This document shows, piece after piece, positions 1 through 11,500 of a stretch of DNA of 31,710 nt; position 1 is the first letter of the stretch, and each line of letters opens with the position of its first letter. The position numbers and the translations under genes were made by a program. Origin of the DNA: Kipferlia bialata. Lineage: Eukaryota; Fornicata. The stretch is from positions 1-31,710 of the forward strand of contig BDIP01000100.1 of the NCBI GenBank assembly GCA_003568945.1. The letters are read 5' to 3'. The notes below the pieces were generated by a model. It was not told the DNA's origin. It saw only the letters and a program-made list of their open reading frames with translations, and searched no databases.

Positions 1-1424
1 GCTCATCATAGAGGGTTGCTTCGAGGTATGATTGTCCCCGCCCCCCCCCCCGGGACCCAATCTCCCTTCTTCTATCTCTTACCCGTCATGTTCTTTTCGA
101 TCTGACAATTACTAGATCTAGTATGAATACCTTCCCATCCTTTGAAATGTCACACCGATTTGCAGATCAGTCTATCCTCTAGCCTATTCTACATACACCA
201 TGTACACACTGTATGAAGTAACACAATACTGTTGAATGGGGTAACAGTAGCTATTAGCCTCCCACCCCCCACCCCCCACCCATCCCTCTCTCTCCCTCTC
301 GCTCTCTCCCTCCGCCCAATTCTTTCTTGCTCTCTCTATCTCTCTACTCATCACAGTGTATGTCTCCTGGTGCTCCTCTCTCTTTCTCTCTCTCTCTCTC
401 ATCAGTGGCTCTCTCTATCAATCTATCTATATATATAGAGATAGCTAGATACATCTCATACCCAGGCTGTATGTCTCCTGGTACTGATTGTCAGCGAGGT
501 CCTGGTGTGCCTGAAGAGGGTGAGTTCTCTCTCTCTCTCTCTCTCGAACTCCCTCACCGCCCCCCCTCTATGTATCTAATGGATGATAATGATCACATAT
601 TGTTTTGCGTTCAATTCTTCTCCACTCTTTTTATACTCTTTGTCTCGATCTAACCTCAGGTCAACCACATGTCCCTCTTTGGCAGCAGACTCACCCTGGA
701 GGGAAGGTATTGATGTATAGTGTACTATGTATACATTCACATACAGTGTGCACTATACTGTACATATTTTTATACAGTAATAGTAATAGCTCCTTGTCTC
801 TCTTTGGCAGCAGACTCACCCTGGAGGGGAGGTATTCATAGTGCAGTATACATAAACCATCAGCAAATGTTACTATAATGACTGGTAGTGATGCACTACG
901 TGGTTCTATTGAGTGACATCTCCAAGCTCTCTCTCCCCCTCTCTCTCCCCCTTACCCAAAGTATCATGAGTGATATCTCCAAGCTCCGGTCCATCATGTT
1001 CTATGGGGTACCGGTGCTGCTTGGACTGTGTCTGTGTGTGGATGTTAGGTACGCTGCATAGATCCACTTCCTATACAGATATATATGTGGACTGTGTGAC
1101 AACATGTAGTAGTCTATAATATATATTTGTTCCCATACGAACCATATATATGCATATACGTACCATGCCCCAAGGGACGTTTCCAGATATCCATATATCC
1201 AATGTATCCACTTGTATATACCCTTACCCCAGAGATGGTGCCACCCCCCAGATGGAGGCAGATACCACACAGACTCTCTCTCTCTCTCTCTGTATATACA
1301 TATATGACAGGCAGATCATCTGCCAGATGTTCTCTCTTTCTCTTTAAATTCAATATATGTATGTATATATCCCCTTACCCTCAGGGACGGTGCCACCCCC
1401 CAGATGGAGGCAGATGTATGTTAT

Positions 1425-1471
<47 letters not shown>

Positions 1472-2229
1472 CATCTATATATATATATGTATATATCTAT
1501 GTATCTAATACCTCTAGGGATGGTGCCACCCCCCAGATGGAGGCCGATGTCAACTCGGTGGGGTTCATGGTACAGGTACAGTGGTAGTGATAGATATTAC
1601 AGAGGTAAAGCATTAGTATAGGAACAATGTATGTATATAAATGCTAATATGTATATATACAGTATATGTATATGTATGTCAACTCAGTGAGATTCATGGT
1701 GCAGGTATGGTAGTATACAGTGTATACTATACACTGTAACAGGGTTTCTGTGACATTATTCTATAATATTCAAGCAGACCTCTCTCTCCACACCCTTATT
1801 CCAGCGCATGTGGTTCATCGGTGTCACCATCTGCCGCATCTTCGTTCCTGTCTTGGAGCTGTCTTTGTTGGTCGCCGCCATACACTGCGTTATGTGAGTA
1901 CATACTCATTCTATCTCTCTCTGTTTCTCGCTCTCATCCTCGTCTCCGTCAGGAAAGAGTATTATATTCACTCTCTCTCTCTCTCTTTCTCTCTCTCTCC
2001 CTACATCCTTTTACCCCAGGTATGCTATTCTGTTCTCAGGCTTTGTCAACCATGCAGTGTGGAGGAAGGTATGTATCCAGAAGTGAATAATAGTACTAGT
2101 TGCCATATGGATACACTCTATATTAATACACTATAGTGTCTATACTAGCGTGGTCAACCATACAGTATGGAGAAGGGTGAGTCTGCATGCTAGTGTTTAT
2201 GGTATCTTACCCTCTCCTTCCTCTGTCTC

Positions 2230-2275
<46 letters not shown>

Positions 2276-5071
2276 TGTTCGGATACAAGCAGGGATAATC
2301 TCTCACTATCTGTATCTATCTTGTCTTTCGAATATATACTAACGTGTGGGGGTTATTGGCAGAGAAGACGTTCTATTTTCTGACTCTCTTCCGTGTTATC
2401 TGTCGTATGAGTATATATACGAGTATTCAAGAACTCTTTCTTAAAACAGGTCTCTTCCATCAACATGCTTCCTCATGGAGATGCTATCCTCTCTTGTATA
2501 TCTGTGTGTCAATACTACTATTAATATATATAGACAACAACTCTCTCTCTCACACTAGGTCTCATCCATCAACATGCGTGTCTTCCTGGTGGAGATGCTA
2601 TCCTTGGGGCTCTTCTCTGCCATACTGCTGGGATACCTGGCCATAAGGTACAGTAACACACCTATCCAATAACATATAGTATATATAGTAAATGTATGTA
2701 TGTGTGTCATACCCTAGACTGTCAAGGGTTTCGTCTGAGTCCTTCACACATGTTCTCTCTCTGCATCTTGTACAGAGAAATACAGGGAACGCATAGACTT
2801 GGAATATGTATCTCACGCCAGACTATCCCGCCTGCCCTCTGAGTCCTATACCAGATTGTGTCTCTCTCTCTCTCCCTGTATCCAATGAATCTATACATCC
2901 GTATATATATGTATGGATGTGCATTAACCTTAGACTATCCGGCCTGCCCTCTGAGTCCTATACCAGAGACTGGGTGTATGAAGTGATGGCCATACAGGAG
3001 TCACTGATAAAGGTATATTTGCATTCATAGACACGTACACATACAAAGAGAGAGAAAGACTGGGTGTATGAAGTGATGGCTATACAGGAGTCACTGATCA
3101 AGGTACAAAAATTGATACATTCATATATACGCACACATACAGAGAGAGAGAGAGAGAGACTGGGTGTATGAAGTGATGGCCATACAGGAGTCACTGATAA
3201 AGGTATGAATTTGATTACATAGAGAGAGACACATAAGAGAGAGAAAGAGATGTTCTGGGTGAATGGAGTGATGTCTATTCAAGAACTTTCATCAAGGTAC
3301 CTGAATGCATATGAAGGGGGAGAGAGAGTTGCCATATTCTTTTGGAGGATAATGCCTGATCACCTACAAATGACCATCTATGTCCCGTATGGACCTCCGT
3401 TTCGCTGACTCTCTCTCTCTTTCTGTCATACTCACCCAAGGTCACCCACCAGTGGCCGTCAGTGTTCCGCATTATCATGCTCTCTCTCTAAGTATATATA
3501 TGTGTGTGTTTTTCCGAACCTTAGGTGACATACTAGTGACCCTCAGTGATCCCTATCAGCATGCTCCTCTACTTATATATATATATATATATATTAGTAT
3601 ATATACATATGTCAATATGTCTCATTATCCATACCTCACCCAGGTCACGTACCAATGGCCCTCCGTGTTTCGCATCATCATGCTCTCCTACTGCTGTCTC
3701 CCATGTGTGCAGTATGCCATACTGATAGGCATACTGGTGGTAAAGGGGCACAAGTATAGGTATTGTGTATGTATAGATATATAAAGCGAGATATTCATAC
3801 ATACACATTAATATACATGTCTCTAGACTTTGTGCAGTATGCCATACTGATAGGCATACTTGTAGTCAAGGGACATAAGTATAGGAAAATATTTTTCGCA
3901 CTTCTCCTCATGGAGCAGTTACCCACTGCACTCTCAACCTGTGGCTCCATCTCTCTCTGACTCTCCCTACACCTATATACTGGACAACCGGCATGTCTTT
4001 GTTTCCACTACCATTCTCTCTCTCTCCCCCTCTACACCCTTATTCCAGGGAGGGCCCTGGCAAGCATCGACCCCGCTCACCGATATCCCCAAGGTACTGA
4101 AATTTCAAAAATATCTCTCTCTCTCTCGCTCTGTCAATCATTGGAGTACTCTGGAATTTCGGCTTGGTACACTATCCTATCTCTCTGTTTTCTATTCTAC
4201 AAATTCCATGTTATATATTATATTCCATAATATATATTATGTGTTATTTACCATACTAGAGCGTCAAGTTCTCTCTGTGTCTGTCTCTTACTCTCCCTTC
4301 CTTACCCTAGGATACTTGTCCTCGCCAGCAGCAGTCTCCTATTTGCACTATCCACCCTGGGTACTTTTACTACTCTCTCTATATCTCTCTCTCTTTGTCT
4401 CTCCCTAATAGGCGTCCCTAGTAAGCGTCTTTCTCACTATCGATTCTGTGCTCTATATGTCCTAAAATGTGGTCGACGTTTGCTCGGGTATCTTATCTCC
4501 ATACTTATCACTCTTCCTCTCATATACTGCATATCCCCATACCATTCTTGCTTTGACTTCCAGGCAACCTCACCATCCATGTGGTACTTGGCTTGTCGTT
4601 GTCTCATATTGGTGACCAATTTGGTCTCTAATGTATCCATCTCCATATCTCTCTCTTCCTGTCCAACCCTCAGGTGACTACCTCACCATATACGTGATTG
4701 ACTCCTCCCTGACCCTGTATGTGGCCATCTTTTGCTATGACCTCGCTTTCCTGGCCATGATGGTATGCTTCATGCCAGTTAGGGCTAAGGTGATGCAGTT
4801 ATAAATATACACTACATAGATTTGTATATATATACAATATATATACATATAGATGGGTAGGATATGACATATCCTTTCTGGCCATGATGGTATGCTTCAT
4901 GCCAGTCAAAGCCAAGGTACTGTATATATTCATATACCATATTATATTTACATATATATATATATACATATATTATATAGCTAGTGGTTAGGCTCTGACT
5001 CCCAGACCCAGGACACTGGCACCAGGGTCAGGTCAGGGTCTACAGTCATGAGGGAGGTAGCCGCGGTGTAG
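1..5071 (+). CDS. polytopic membrane protein, about 7 helices, 5' partial
   Basis: Exons as I read them: 1-25, 466-519, 660-706, 962-1048, 1518-1575, 1805-1893, 2020-2068, 2365-2404, 2559-2647, 2776-2857, 2934-3012, 3644-3759, 4049-4093, 4311-4360, 4674-4789, 5006-5071, ending in TAG. This gives about 360 residues in the window. Phases agree at nearly all junctions, which is the main evidence. Hydrophobic stretches likely to span a membrane lie in exons 466 (AVCLLVLIVSEVLVCL), 962 (MFYGVPVLLGLCLCV), 1805-2068, 2559 (MLSLGLFSAILLGYLAI), 3644, 4311 (ILVLASSSLLFALSTLG) and 4674 (YVAIFCYDLAFLAMMVCFM), so a seven-helix receptor or transporter is possible. I do not recognise the family. The C-terminal tail, encoded by 5006-5071, is short and polar. 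Junctions 2404/2559 and 2647/2776 do not join in frame as drawn, so one of those exons is mis-bounded or there is a sequence error. The start lies upstream of the window. It is convergent with the next gene. Confidence 0.72.
354..376 (+). repeat. exon-edge copy (5' edge of exon 466-519)
   Basis: An acceptor-like CAG followed by TGTATGTCTCCTGGTGCTC repeats the start of the exon at 466-519. It lies upstream inside the preceding intron and runs into CT repeats with no donor. Confidence 0.65.
797..831 (+). repeat. exon-edge copy (3' edge of exon 660-706)
   Basis: About 34 bases repeating the last two thirds of exon 660-706 (TTTGGCAGCAGACTCACC and the following CTGGAGGG) plus its GTATT donor. One base differs near the donor. 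It lies downstream of the exon, in the intron. Confidence 0.8.
910..931 (+). repeat. exon-edge copy (5' part of exon 962-1048)
   Basis: TGAGTGACATCTCCAAGCTC repeats the exon start (TGAGTGATATCTCCAAGCTC) with one change, then runs into CT repeat. It lies about 57 bases upstream of the exon counterpart. Confidence 0.75.
1229..1416 (+). repeat. two upstream exon-edge copies of exon 1518-1575
   Basis: Copies begin at about 1233 and 1385, each preceded by a CAG acceptor inside a shared intron context (GTATATA..CCCTTACCC..CAG). Each carries GGTGCCACCCCCCAGATGGA plus a few further bases identical to the exon start at 1518. Steps are about 152 and 133 bases. The repeat unit therefore includes the 3' end of the intron as well as the start of the exon. 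Confidence 0.85.
1677..1710 (+). repeat. exon-edge copy (3' edge of exon 1518-1575)
   Basis: GTCAACTCAGTGAGATTCAT followed by GGTGCAG and a GTATGG donor repeats the exon's 3' end (GTCAACTCGGTGGGGTTCAT, GGTACAG, GTACAG) with four changes. Confidence 0.8.
2147..2176 (+). repeat. exon-edge copy (3' edge of exon 2020-2068)
   Basis: GTGGTCAACCATACAGTATG then GAGAAGG and GTGAG repeats the exon end (TTTGTCAACCATGCAGTGTG, GAGGAAG, GTATG). It lies about 90 bases downstream. Confidence 0.75.
2446..2497 (+). repeat. exon-edge copy (5' edge of exon 2559-2647)
   Basis: ACAG then GTCTCTTCCATCAACATGC and a further stretch GGAGATGCTATCCTC repeats the start of the exon at 2559 with a small internal rearrangement. 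It has an acceptor but no convincing donor. Confidence 0.75.
2819..2857 (+). repeat. near-exon duplicate that seems still coding
   Basis: ACTATCCCGCCTGCCCTCTG and the following GAGTCCTATACCAGA are nearly identical to the start of the exon at 2934. Upstream sequence reads straight through in frame (LEYVSHARLSRLPSESYTR). Splicing from 2857 (GTGTCT) to 2934 restores phase and would give a protein with LSRLPSESYTR followed by LLSGLPSESYTR. The alternative donor at TAT/GTATCT is a better match to consensus but breaks the frame. Confidence 0.5.
2966..3298 (+). repeat. four-step ladder of exon 3' ends
   Basis: The end of exon 2934-3012 (GACTGGGTGTATGAAGTGAT, GGCCATACAGGAGTCACTG, ATAAAG, GTAT) recurs with donor boundaries at about 3102, 3202 and 3296. 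Steps are 90, 100 and 94 bases. The first two copies are nearly perfect, with differences GCC/GCT and ATA/ATC, both synonymous. The last is clearly decayed (TGGGTGAATGGAGTGATGTC). Intervening intron DNA is also alike: CATTCATA or ACACATA followed by a GAGAGA run. This is therefore a tandem repeat spanning the donor. Confidence 0.9.
3435..3570 (+). repeat. two upstream exon-edge copies of exon 3644-3759
   Basis: Copies start at about 3440 (GTCACCCACCAGTGGCCGTC) and 3525 (GTGACATACTAGTGACCCTC), each with an AG acceptor, matching the exon start GTCACGTACCAATGGCCCTC. The first reads VTHQWPSVFRIIMLS against the exon's VTYQWPSVFRIIMLS, with most base changes synonymous. The nearer copy is more decayed and contains stops, so decay does not follow distance here. 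Confidence 0.85.
3832..3885 (+). repeat. exon-edge copy with only synonymous changes
   Basis: Repeats the last 17 codons of exon 3644-3759 (from CAGTATGCCATACTGATAGG). Five bases differ and all are third-position synonymous: CTG/CTT, GTG/GTA, GTA/GTC, GGG/GGA, CAC/CAT. The acceptor-like GTGCAG is retained. The donor is lost: AGG is followed by AAAAT instead of GTATTG. Confidence 0.85.
4558..4585 (+). repeat. exon-edge copy (5' edge of exon 4674-4789)
   Basis: CCAG then GCAACCTCACCATCCATGTG resembles the exon start GTGACTACCTCACCATATAC GTG. It is diverged, but the same frame stays open. Confidence 0.55.
4861..4919 (+). repeat. exon-edge copy (3' part of exon 4674-4789)
   Basis: Reads YDISFLAMMVCFMPVKAK against the exon's YDLAFLAMMVCFMPVRAK, followed by a GTACTG donor. 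Replacements are conservative (L/I, A/S, R/K) and the other changes are synonymous. Confidence 0.85.
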
Positions 5072-5521
5072 AGAGGTAGTGTGTGTGTATGTACGAGAGT
5101 TTGTGTTTAGGTTGTTGCTCTGGGCAGCCAGAAGAGAGGTGTGTGGGAAGAGACATAGTCTGGGTCTACAGAGATGAGAGAGGTAGTCGCGGTGTAGATG
5201 GGCAGATAGTGAAAGAAGGTGACAGAGAGGGTGGGAGTTCCAGAGAGAGGATGGGAGAGAGAGTGTATCTGTGAAGTAGACTTGTTGAGAGAGAGAGAGA
5301 GAGGAACGGGATGGCTACAGGGTAGCGTGTACAACAGAGAGTGTGTATGAGTGTGTGTGTGTGAGAGAGAGAGAGAGGAAATATGGGGTACCTGACAATG
5401 TCAAGTTGACATACCCTCGCCCATTTTCCATCCAGTCCCTATGTTAGTTTAGGAAGAGGCAGTTTCTGCCCATGTAGGTACTCACATTTGATGTGAGATA
5501 GTGTATAATAGACAGAATATG
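5072..5521. other. convergent intergenic region
   Basis: Lies between the stop of gene 1 (plus) and the likely 3' end of gene 2 (minus). It holds the copied stop-codon segment (5158-5196) and GA-rich runs near 5285-5305 and 5358-5380. On the minus strand there is a possible last exon at about 5404-5461 that I could not fix. No terminator or polyadenylation signal is clear. Confidence 0.5.
5158..5196 (+). repeat. copy of the terminal exon end, with stop codon
   Basis: GGGTCTACAGAGATGAGAGA followed by GGTAGTCGCGGTGTAG repeats the last codons and TAG stop of gene 1 (GGGTCTACAGTCATGAGGGA, GGTAGCCGCGGTGTAG at about 5036-5071). It lies about 125 bases downstream in the presumed 3' UTR. The duplication process is thus not limited to splice junctions. 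Confidence 0.85.
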
Positions 5522-8500
5522 TCATAACTCTGTTGGAATAGTTGGGTAATCTTCTCTACCTAGTAAGAAGAAAGAACATCCAATGTCCTGTTGTAAGAGA
5601 CTACCTCGTAGAGCCAGTGTATCTCTCTGTTCAACCTGCAAGCGACATTCTTATCTACTCATGACATGAAGAGAAGGATTTCGTATATAGGGCGGTGCGC
5701 CTATACTTCTGCAACTGTCCCGAAAGGTTGTCCCACCGCACCTCTGTGCATGTGTGTAATTCGTACATTGTCCACACGTATCTCTACTAATTGCCTTACG
5801 CATTACCTCTATATCTTGTATACAGACATCTTACATTGTCTGCATGTATATCTATTCACTACCGTACACATGACCTCTTGGTAGAGGGCCTCTACTATCT
5901 CTTCATCTGTAACTGCCCTGACAGGTAGTCCAGCATACTATCTATGTATGTATAGACTATGTACTTTCAGGATACTTGTATCTATTAGTTACCACCACAC
6001 CCCTAACGCTACCTGTCTGCACAGGCCCTCTATCTCTTCATCTGCAACTGTCCCGATAGGTAGTCCAGCATACTAGACCACCTCTGCTTGTTCTCTATAC
6101 CTCTGTTGACCAACTGAGAACCAAGGGTGGCGGCCTTAGGTTATAGAGGAATGGGTATCTAGATCGTGTAGGTAATAATTCACACTCTCAGTGTCTCTTA
6201 GCCAAATGAGAACGAAGGGAAGTAGCCTAACACGACAGAGTACAGGGCTGTTGAGAACAGTGCGAAATGAGAGTTACACATTATGGCAATACCATTATGA
6301 TATACACACCTCTGTCAGGCCAAGTCTGTGCATGTGGGTGGTATGTGCCTTGAGGAGTGGTAGCACCCGCTTCTCAAGGAATAGGACCTGGTGTTACTTA
6401 GTAACTTCTCTAGTAACTTCTTTAGTAACTTCTTTAGTAACTTCTCTAGTAATTTACGAGGACTGCAATGGCCTACACTTATATACAACATAGTATGACG
6501 ATCATACAGTGGACTATTAAGTGACACGGTATCAGTAGCACTCTTAGTATACAATTACAGTAATATTGTGACATACAGAATACAAATGAACCTTACTACT
6601 GTATATATACTATTATATATACACTTGGGATCCGTAGTACCCTACCTGGCATGCACAGAGTGTGAGTTCCGGCCGTATCTCCTGAGTGCTCCTCCAGGCA
6701 GGGACCAGCATCCCGGCCTATAATTAGTAACACTATTAGTGTCATTGACACTAATTTAGTGTCGTATATACATCTTTTACTGGTGTCTCTTAGGTCTCAC
6801 TATAGGGTATAGATAATCACTATGCTAGAGTGTTGGCCAAGCCTTGGCCCAAGGAGTGCACGTCAATATATTCAATCACTGTTGTACTACTAGTGTATTA
6901 CCTCTCTTTCCAATACACCAGACTGAAAACTCTCACGCATGGCACTACGTCCAAAGCGCTGTGCTACCTGACAGTGAGTACATCTACGGCTAGGAGGAAT
7001 AGAATATGTAATGGCTAATTGACAAGGTGAAGAGGCCCCAAACATATAACAAATATAGTGTGTAGACCCTACACTGCAGTACTAAATATATACTCCATAT
7101 AGTATAGTATCGTACCTAACAGTGAGTACTCCCCTTGTATAGTGTGTAGTATTATGGTACTGATGTATAAATGATATTAACACCGTAATAATCTACATAG
7201 CGTTCTATACCTTCCATGGCCTGACTGCGTTGCACACTTAATCAGTATATATAATGTATATACAATAGGTTACGAAACATACAAGTATATGAATAGCCAC
7301 GCTGTCTAGACACTATAGTATATATACCTTCCACGGCCTGACTGCGTTGCACACTTGACCCAGAACTACCAAAGACCGAGCAGTGATAGTTTGGGCACGA
7401 CCTTGTGTTTGTATACAGTTAACATATAGTCTGGGCACGTCCATGTGGTGGGAAGGGCCACTATTAGTACTATAGTAGTACAACATACCAGAAATAAGAA
7501 TAGCAGAATGTGAACATATACATTTATGTACACAGTCATCCCCTACTGAACTACACTGGTATACCTAGCACCCCGTAGTATATACTATACACACTATTAT
7601 AGTGTGACACTATACACTATGCACACTATTTACCTAGCTCCCCGTCTGGCTCCCCTATGGCACTGGGCACTACTGTCTCACTGGCACATATATACTATAC
7701 TGTATTATAGTATACTCCACAGTGTATTAACTATATGTACCCAATTCCCCGTCTGGCTCCCCTATAGCACTGGGCACTACCGTCTCACAGGTATATATAT
7801 ATACTAACATGTATGTAAGGTATATATTATAGAGTATATATACTATAGAGACTATACTATGTACCTAACTCTCCGTCTGGCTCCCCTATGGCACTGGGCA
7901 CCACAGTCTCACTCGCTATGGCATCAACCCACTGCACAGGGGCCCGGAGCCTTCAATTAGGCGGAGTGAATGGTACATTGCAGTCCACTAACTACATCAG
8001 ATTCATATAGCGGCAGTGGGTACTTATCGTTAATCACATGTATGTGAAGTTTGTTCACAAACCTCAGCACTTGATATGTAATAGCCTTGGCCCTCGAGGC
8101 ACATGTCGACACTATCAGGTCCCTTGCAAATGCAATCTCTCTCGGTTGCTTCTCGAATAAACCAGCACCATGGAATATGGCAGTGAGTACAGTGGCAGCC
8201 TGGGGTGAGATAAACTACAATCGTTGTATGTTAAGTGGCAGTCTTAGTTTTCCCCATTAGTACTACAGAGTGTTCCTTTCGGGAGAGAGAGAGAGAGAGA
8301 GAGAACTCACCTGTTTCTCTATGGGTACCCTCCTGCCATGTATCACGGTCACTGGGTTGTCTGTTGCTGACAGATAGTCTCTAAGGTGTTAGCAACAACG
8401 TGATGTATCATACCCACAATACCACTAACTCTCAAGTACTGCTGTCTGTAGTAATATAGATGTATCTAAATATGTACACTATTACTATCACTATCACTAT

Positions 8501-11500
8501 CAATACCTTGAGACACCCGGGTGGTCTATGCTGGTGGCTACACTTGATAGCAGCACCAGTAGCTGTAGTGCAGATGGCAGTATGACATGACCCATACTAC
8601 CCGAGAGCAAGCCACCTGAGTTTACAACCTCAAAAGCATCGATATATATATATAAGACAATAGAGAATGCCATAAAACATATCAAGAAATTTGTTACTCC
8701 AATAGTGTCAAACTATTGTACTGTACTACATGAATACATACCCGAGATGAGTATCACTGACTGCAAGGAGTCCAGAGCATGAGTTGAGTTGTGGAAGGGG
8801 TTTGCCCGCATCATCCTACGGTGAGAGTCTGGAAAATACGCGGTATTCCTATCTATGCGATGTTATAGTGGTTAGTAGTGAGAGTCAGAAAGTTATGGTA
8901 TTATTATCCTTAAGAAGAGGTCGAGTATTGAATGGTATACCTAGAATATAGTAATAATATAAGTAAAAATAATACACTATGATACCTATAGATTGAGAAT
9001 AGCACACTGGCCAGGCATCGGTAGGACAGGTGGAGGTTGAGGGTGTGGGTTCCAGGCTGGTGTGCATAGAGATAGAGCAACAACCACCTAAATGTGAAGG
9101 TATGTAATGTGCCCACATCAGAAAGTCCATACTTCTCTCTATGTCCATACTTCCAAGACAATGTGAGAGTAGCACTTATGTACTACTTAAAACGACAACC
9201 AGTATACCAGTATGTTATAAGACTCACCCAAAACCAAAGCCTCCAAACTGTCTCTCGAATGAATGCGCATCAAAGTCGATATCGGCAATGGCTCTTTCTA
9301 GCTGTAGGCGGGCGTCATAGAGAGCTGATGGTTAGAGGATATGTACACTACGGTAATGGTAGCATTCACTCGAGGGGCTTATTATAGAGTCGTCCTCTTT
9401 GTGAAGTAGTATTCTTAGACTCTACCAGTGGAACATCAAGCGTTTCATAGGTGAGTGCATTATATATCCGGATCCTCATACCATACAGCTTGTGTGAGTG
9501 CATCACTATCTGGTCCACACACGTGTGACATGTGTAGAGACACCGGGTATGGGTGACAAGACAGGACGGTAGTGTAACAGGTCTGACTATAAGAGATCTC
9601 TCCAGGAGGTAGTGTCCCTTCTTAATGCCCTTAGATGGGCTAGACAGAATACCCGGACGTCGACTGTTCAAATCCCCGAAGGTTGCATTTGCATTGTCTT
9701 GAGCTAAAGTGCTACTCTCATATCGTTCATGTAAACTGGAGAATGGTGCCCTTTCTGCGTATCCGGCTGTAAAGACGACCTTCCCGTCGCTGTCACGTCT
9801 ACATGCTGATCTGAGGGTAAGGTACTTATCTTCAGAACTACTGTACTATTGGTGCATTAATTGGTGTATAATACCCTCTGTATGTGCACAGTAATCGTAC
9901 TCCACAGGATACCACGGTATAAATGCATACTGTAGATTCCCATAATACTGTTAAGTATACGTCACTCACCCAACGGATCTCATTGTGGTATAGACCCCTG
10001 GGTACCGAGGTATCATCAGCTGGTGGTACTTCATGAGGAACAAGCCAGTGCGCTTGACCCTTTCCAGTGTCTCATAGGTCTGGCGGTTATATGTGTATTG
10101 ACTGCTCTATCTGATATCTAAACACAAAACATTGAGGTGACATATACTGTATGGTTTACCTTCTGCAGGTCACTCGGATGTAGGTTCCTCGGAAAGGCCC
10201 CGATCTCAGCCTGAATATCCTCTGATGTGTAGGCGCCTAACAGTTAGTTGTACCTATTACAGCTGGGTTTTGTTGACATGCTAAAACTATAGTAGTAGTC
10301 ATTCACCACTAGAGATGGAGTATTCCCTCACTACTTCCTGTCCTGATGCCTGAGGAACTGTTACTGATACTCTTTACCAGCTACCTAGCAAGTTGAGCCA
10401 AGGCCGGAACACAAATGTGCGGGCAAGGTTTGGTGGTACTGTTGTTGGTATGTCCCAAGGTACTTATGTCCTCTCAACAAGCACTCTGTTAACTATAAGG
10501 TACACATGTACCATGATTGTGTGCAAAATGTGTTTGTCCTACCTCGAGCTACCATTGTAATATGGCATCACCCAACTAGTCATACTGATCATTGTACATT
10601 GTATATATAGTGCAGACTCAAGACGAGTGACCGTTCCACTAGTACCATGTTTCCCCTATACCCTATATTTACCTTCACAATACGACATCATCCAGTTGGC
10701 TCTTAGGGGTCTAATGCGGTCGCATCTCTGCAACATCTCTCGTTCCTTCTCTAACTCCCTTGTATTAGTAGCAAGTGAATAGTGTAGATAAACCTAGTCT
10801 CTCCTAGAAGAGCTTGTTCCGCTGTCTGTATGCATCCCACAGTTTCTAGTGTCCAGCTACAACTCTGACTGTTTGTTCTGCTTTACTAGCATGTGTACAT
10901 CCATATGAAGAGTTTGCTAATCACTAGGAGTATCCTAAGCGTTACCTCACATAATCCCTCCTAGTACATGGTCTGTCCTCTGTGTGTGTACAGTAGTGGT
11001 GCTGCTGGAAGTCTTGGGGCACACTGCTCCTCGGGTACGGTAGACAGAATTCCCCTAAGAGTCAGAACTAGCATGTATCACGAGCATATGCACGTGAGTG
11101 TTGTTCATAGTGTTACAATTGCTACCTACTTCCCAAACATCATCACCGTTCTCATCAGAGGTAGTCGTATGCTGTGTGTATGCATGTTAACAGTGACTAT
11201 GGGAAAACCTACAGCCCCAATATCATCCGACGACTCATCAGGGCTTAGATCATATATATATATATATACAGTTGTCAATATATATACGTATACATGAATA
11301 TATGTGTATACCTACTGCCCCAATATCATCCGACGACTCATCGGGGCTGATTACCAATGGTGTTCTGATGTACGGTGTGTCAAGGTGAGCCGCAAGATCC
11401 TCGACATGGGTTTGTGTCCTCTTGGGATTAGCTAAAGAATCTATATATGAAGAATCATCTTATACCTGGAGGAAATGGTACCTGATACTAACACATGCCT

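Noticed and set aside
1127-1621. 164-codon plus-strand open frame
   Set aside because: It runs through CT and TATATA repeats and three copies of one exon edge in the wrong frame; the phase-consistent exons of gene 1 explain the region.
6336-6382. Extra exon SYSLRSGCYHSSR in the large minus gene
   Set aside because: It would fit in phase but needs a GC donor and is not needed to link the flanking exons; left as a remark only.
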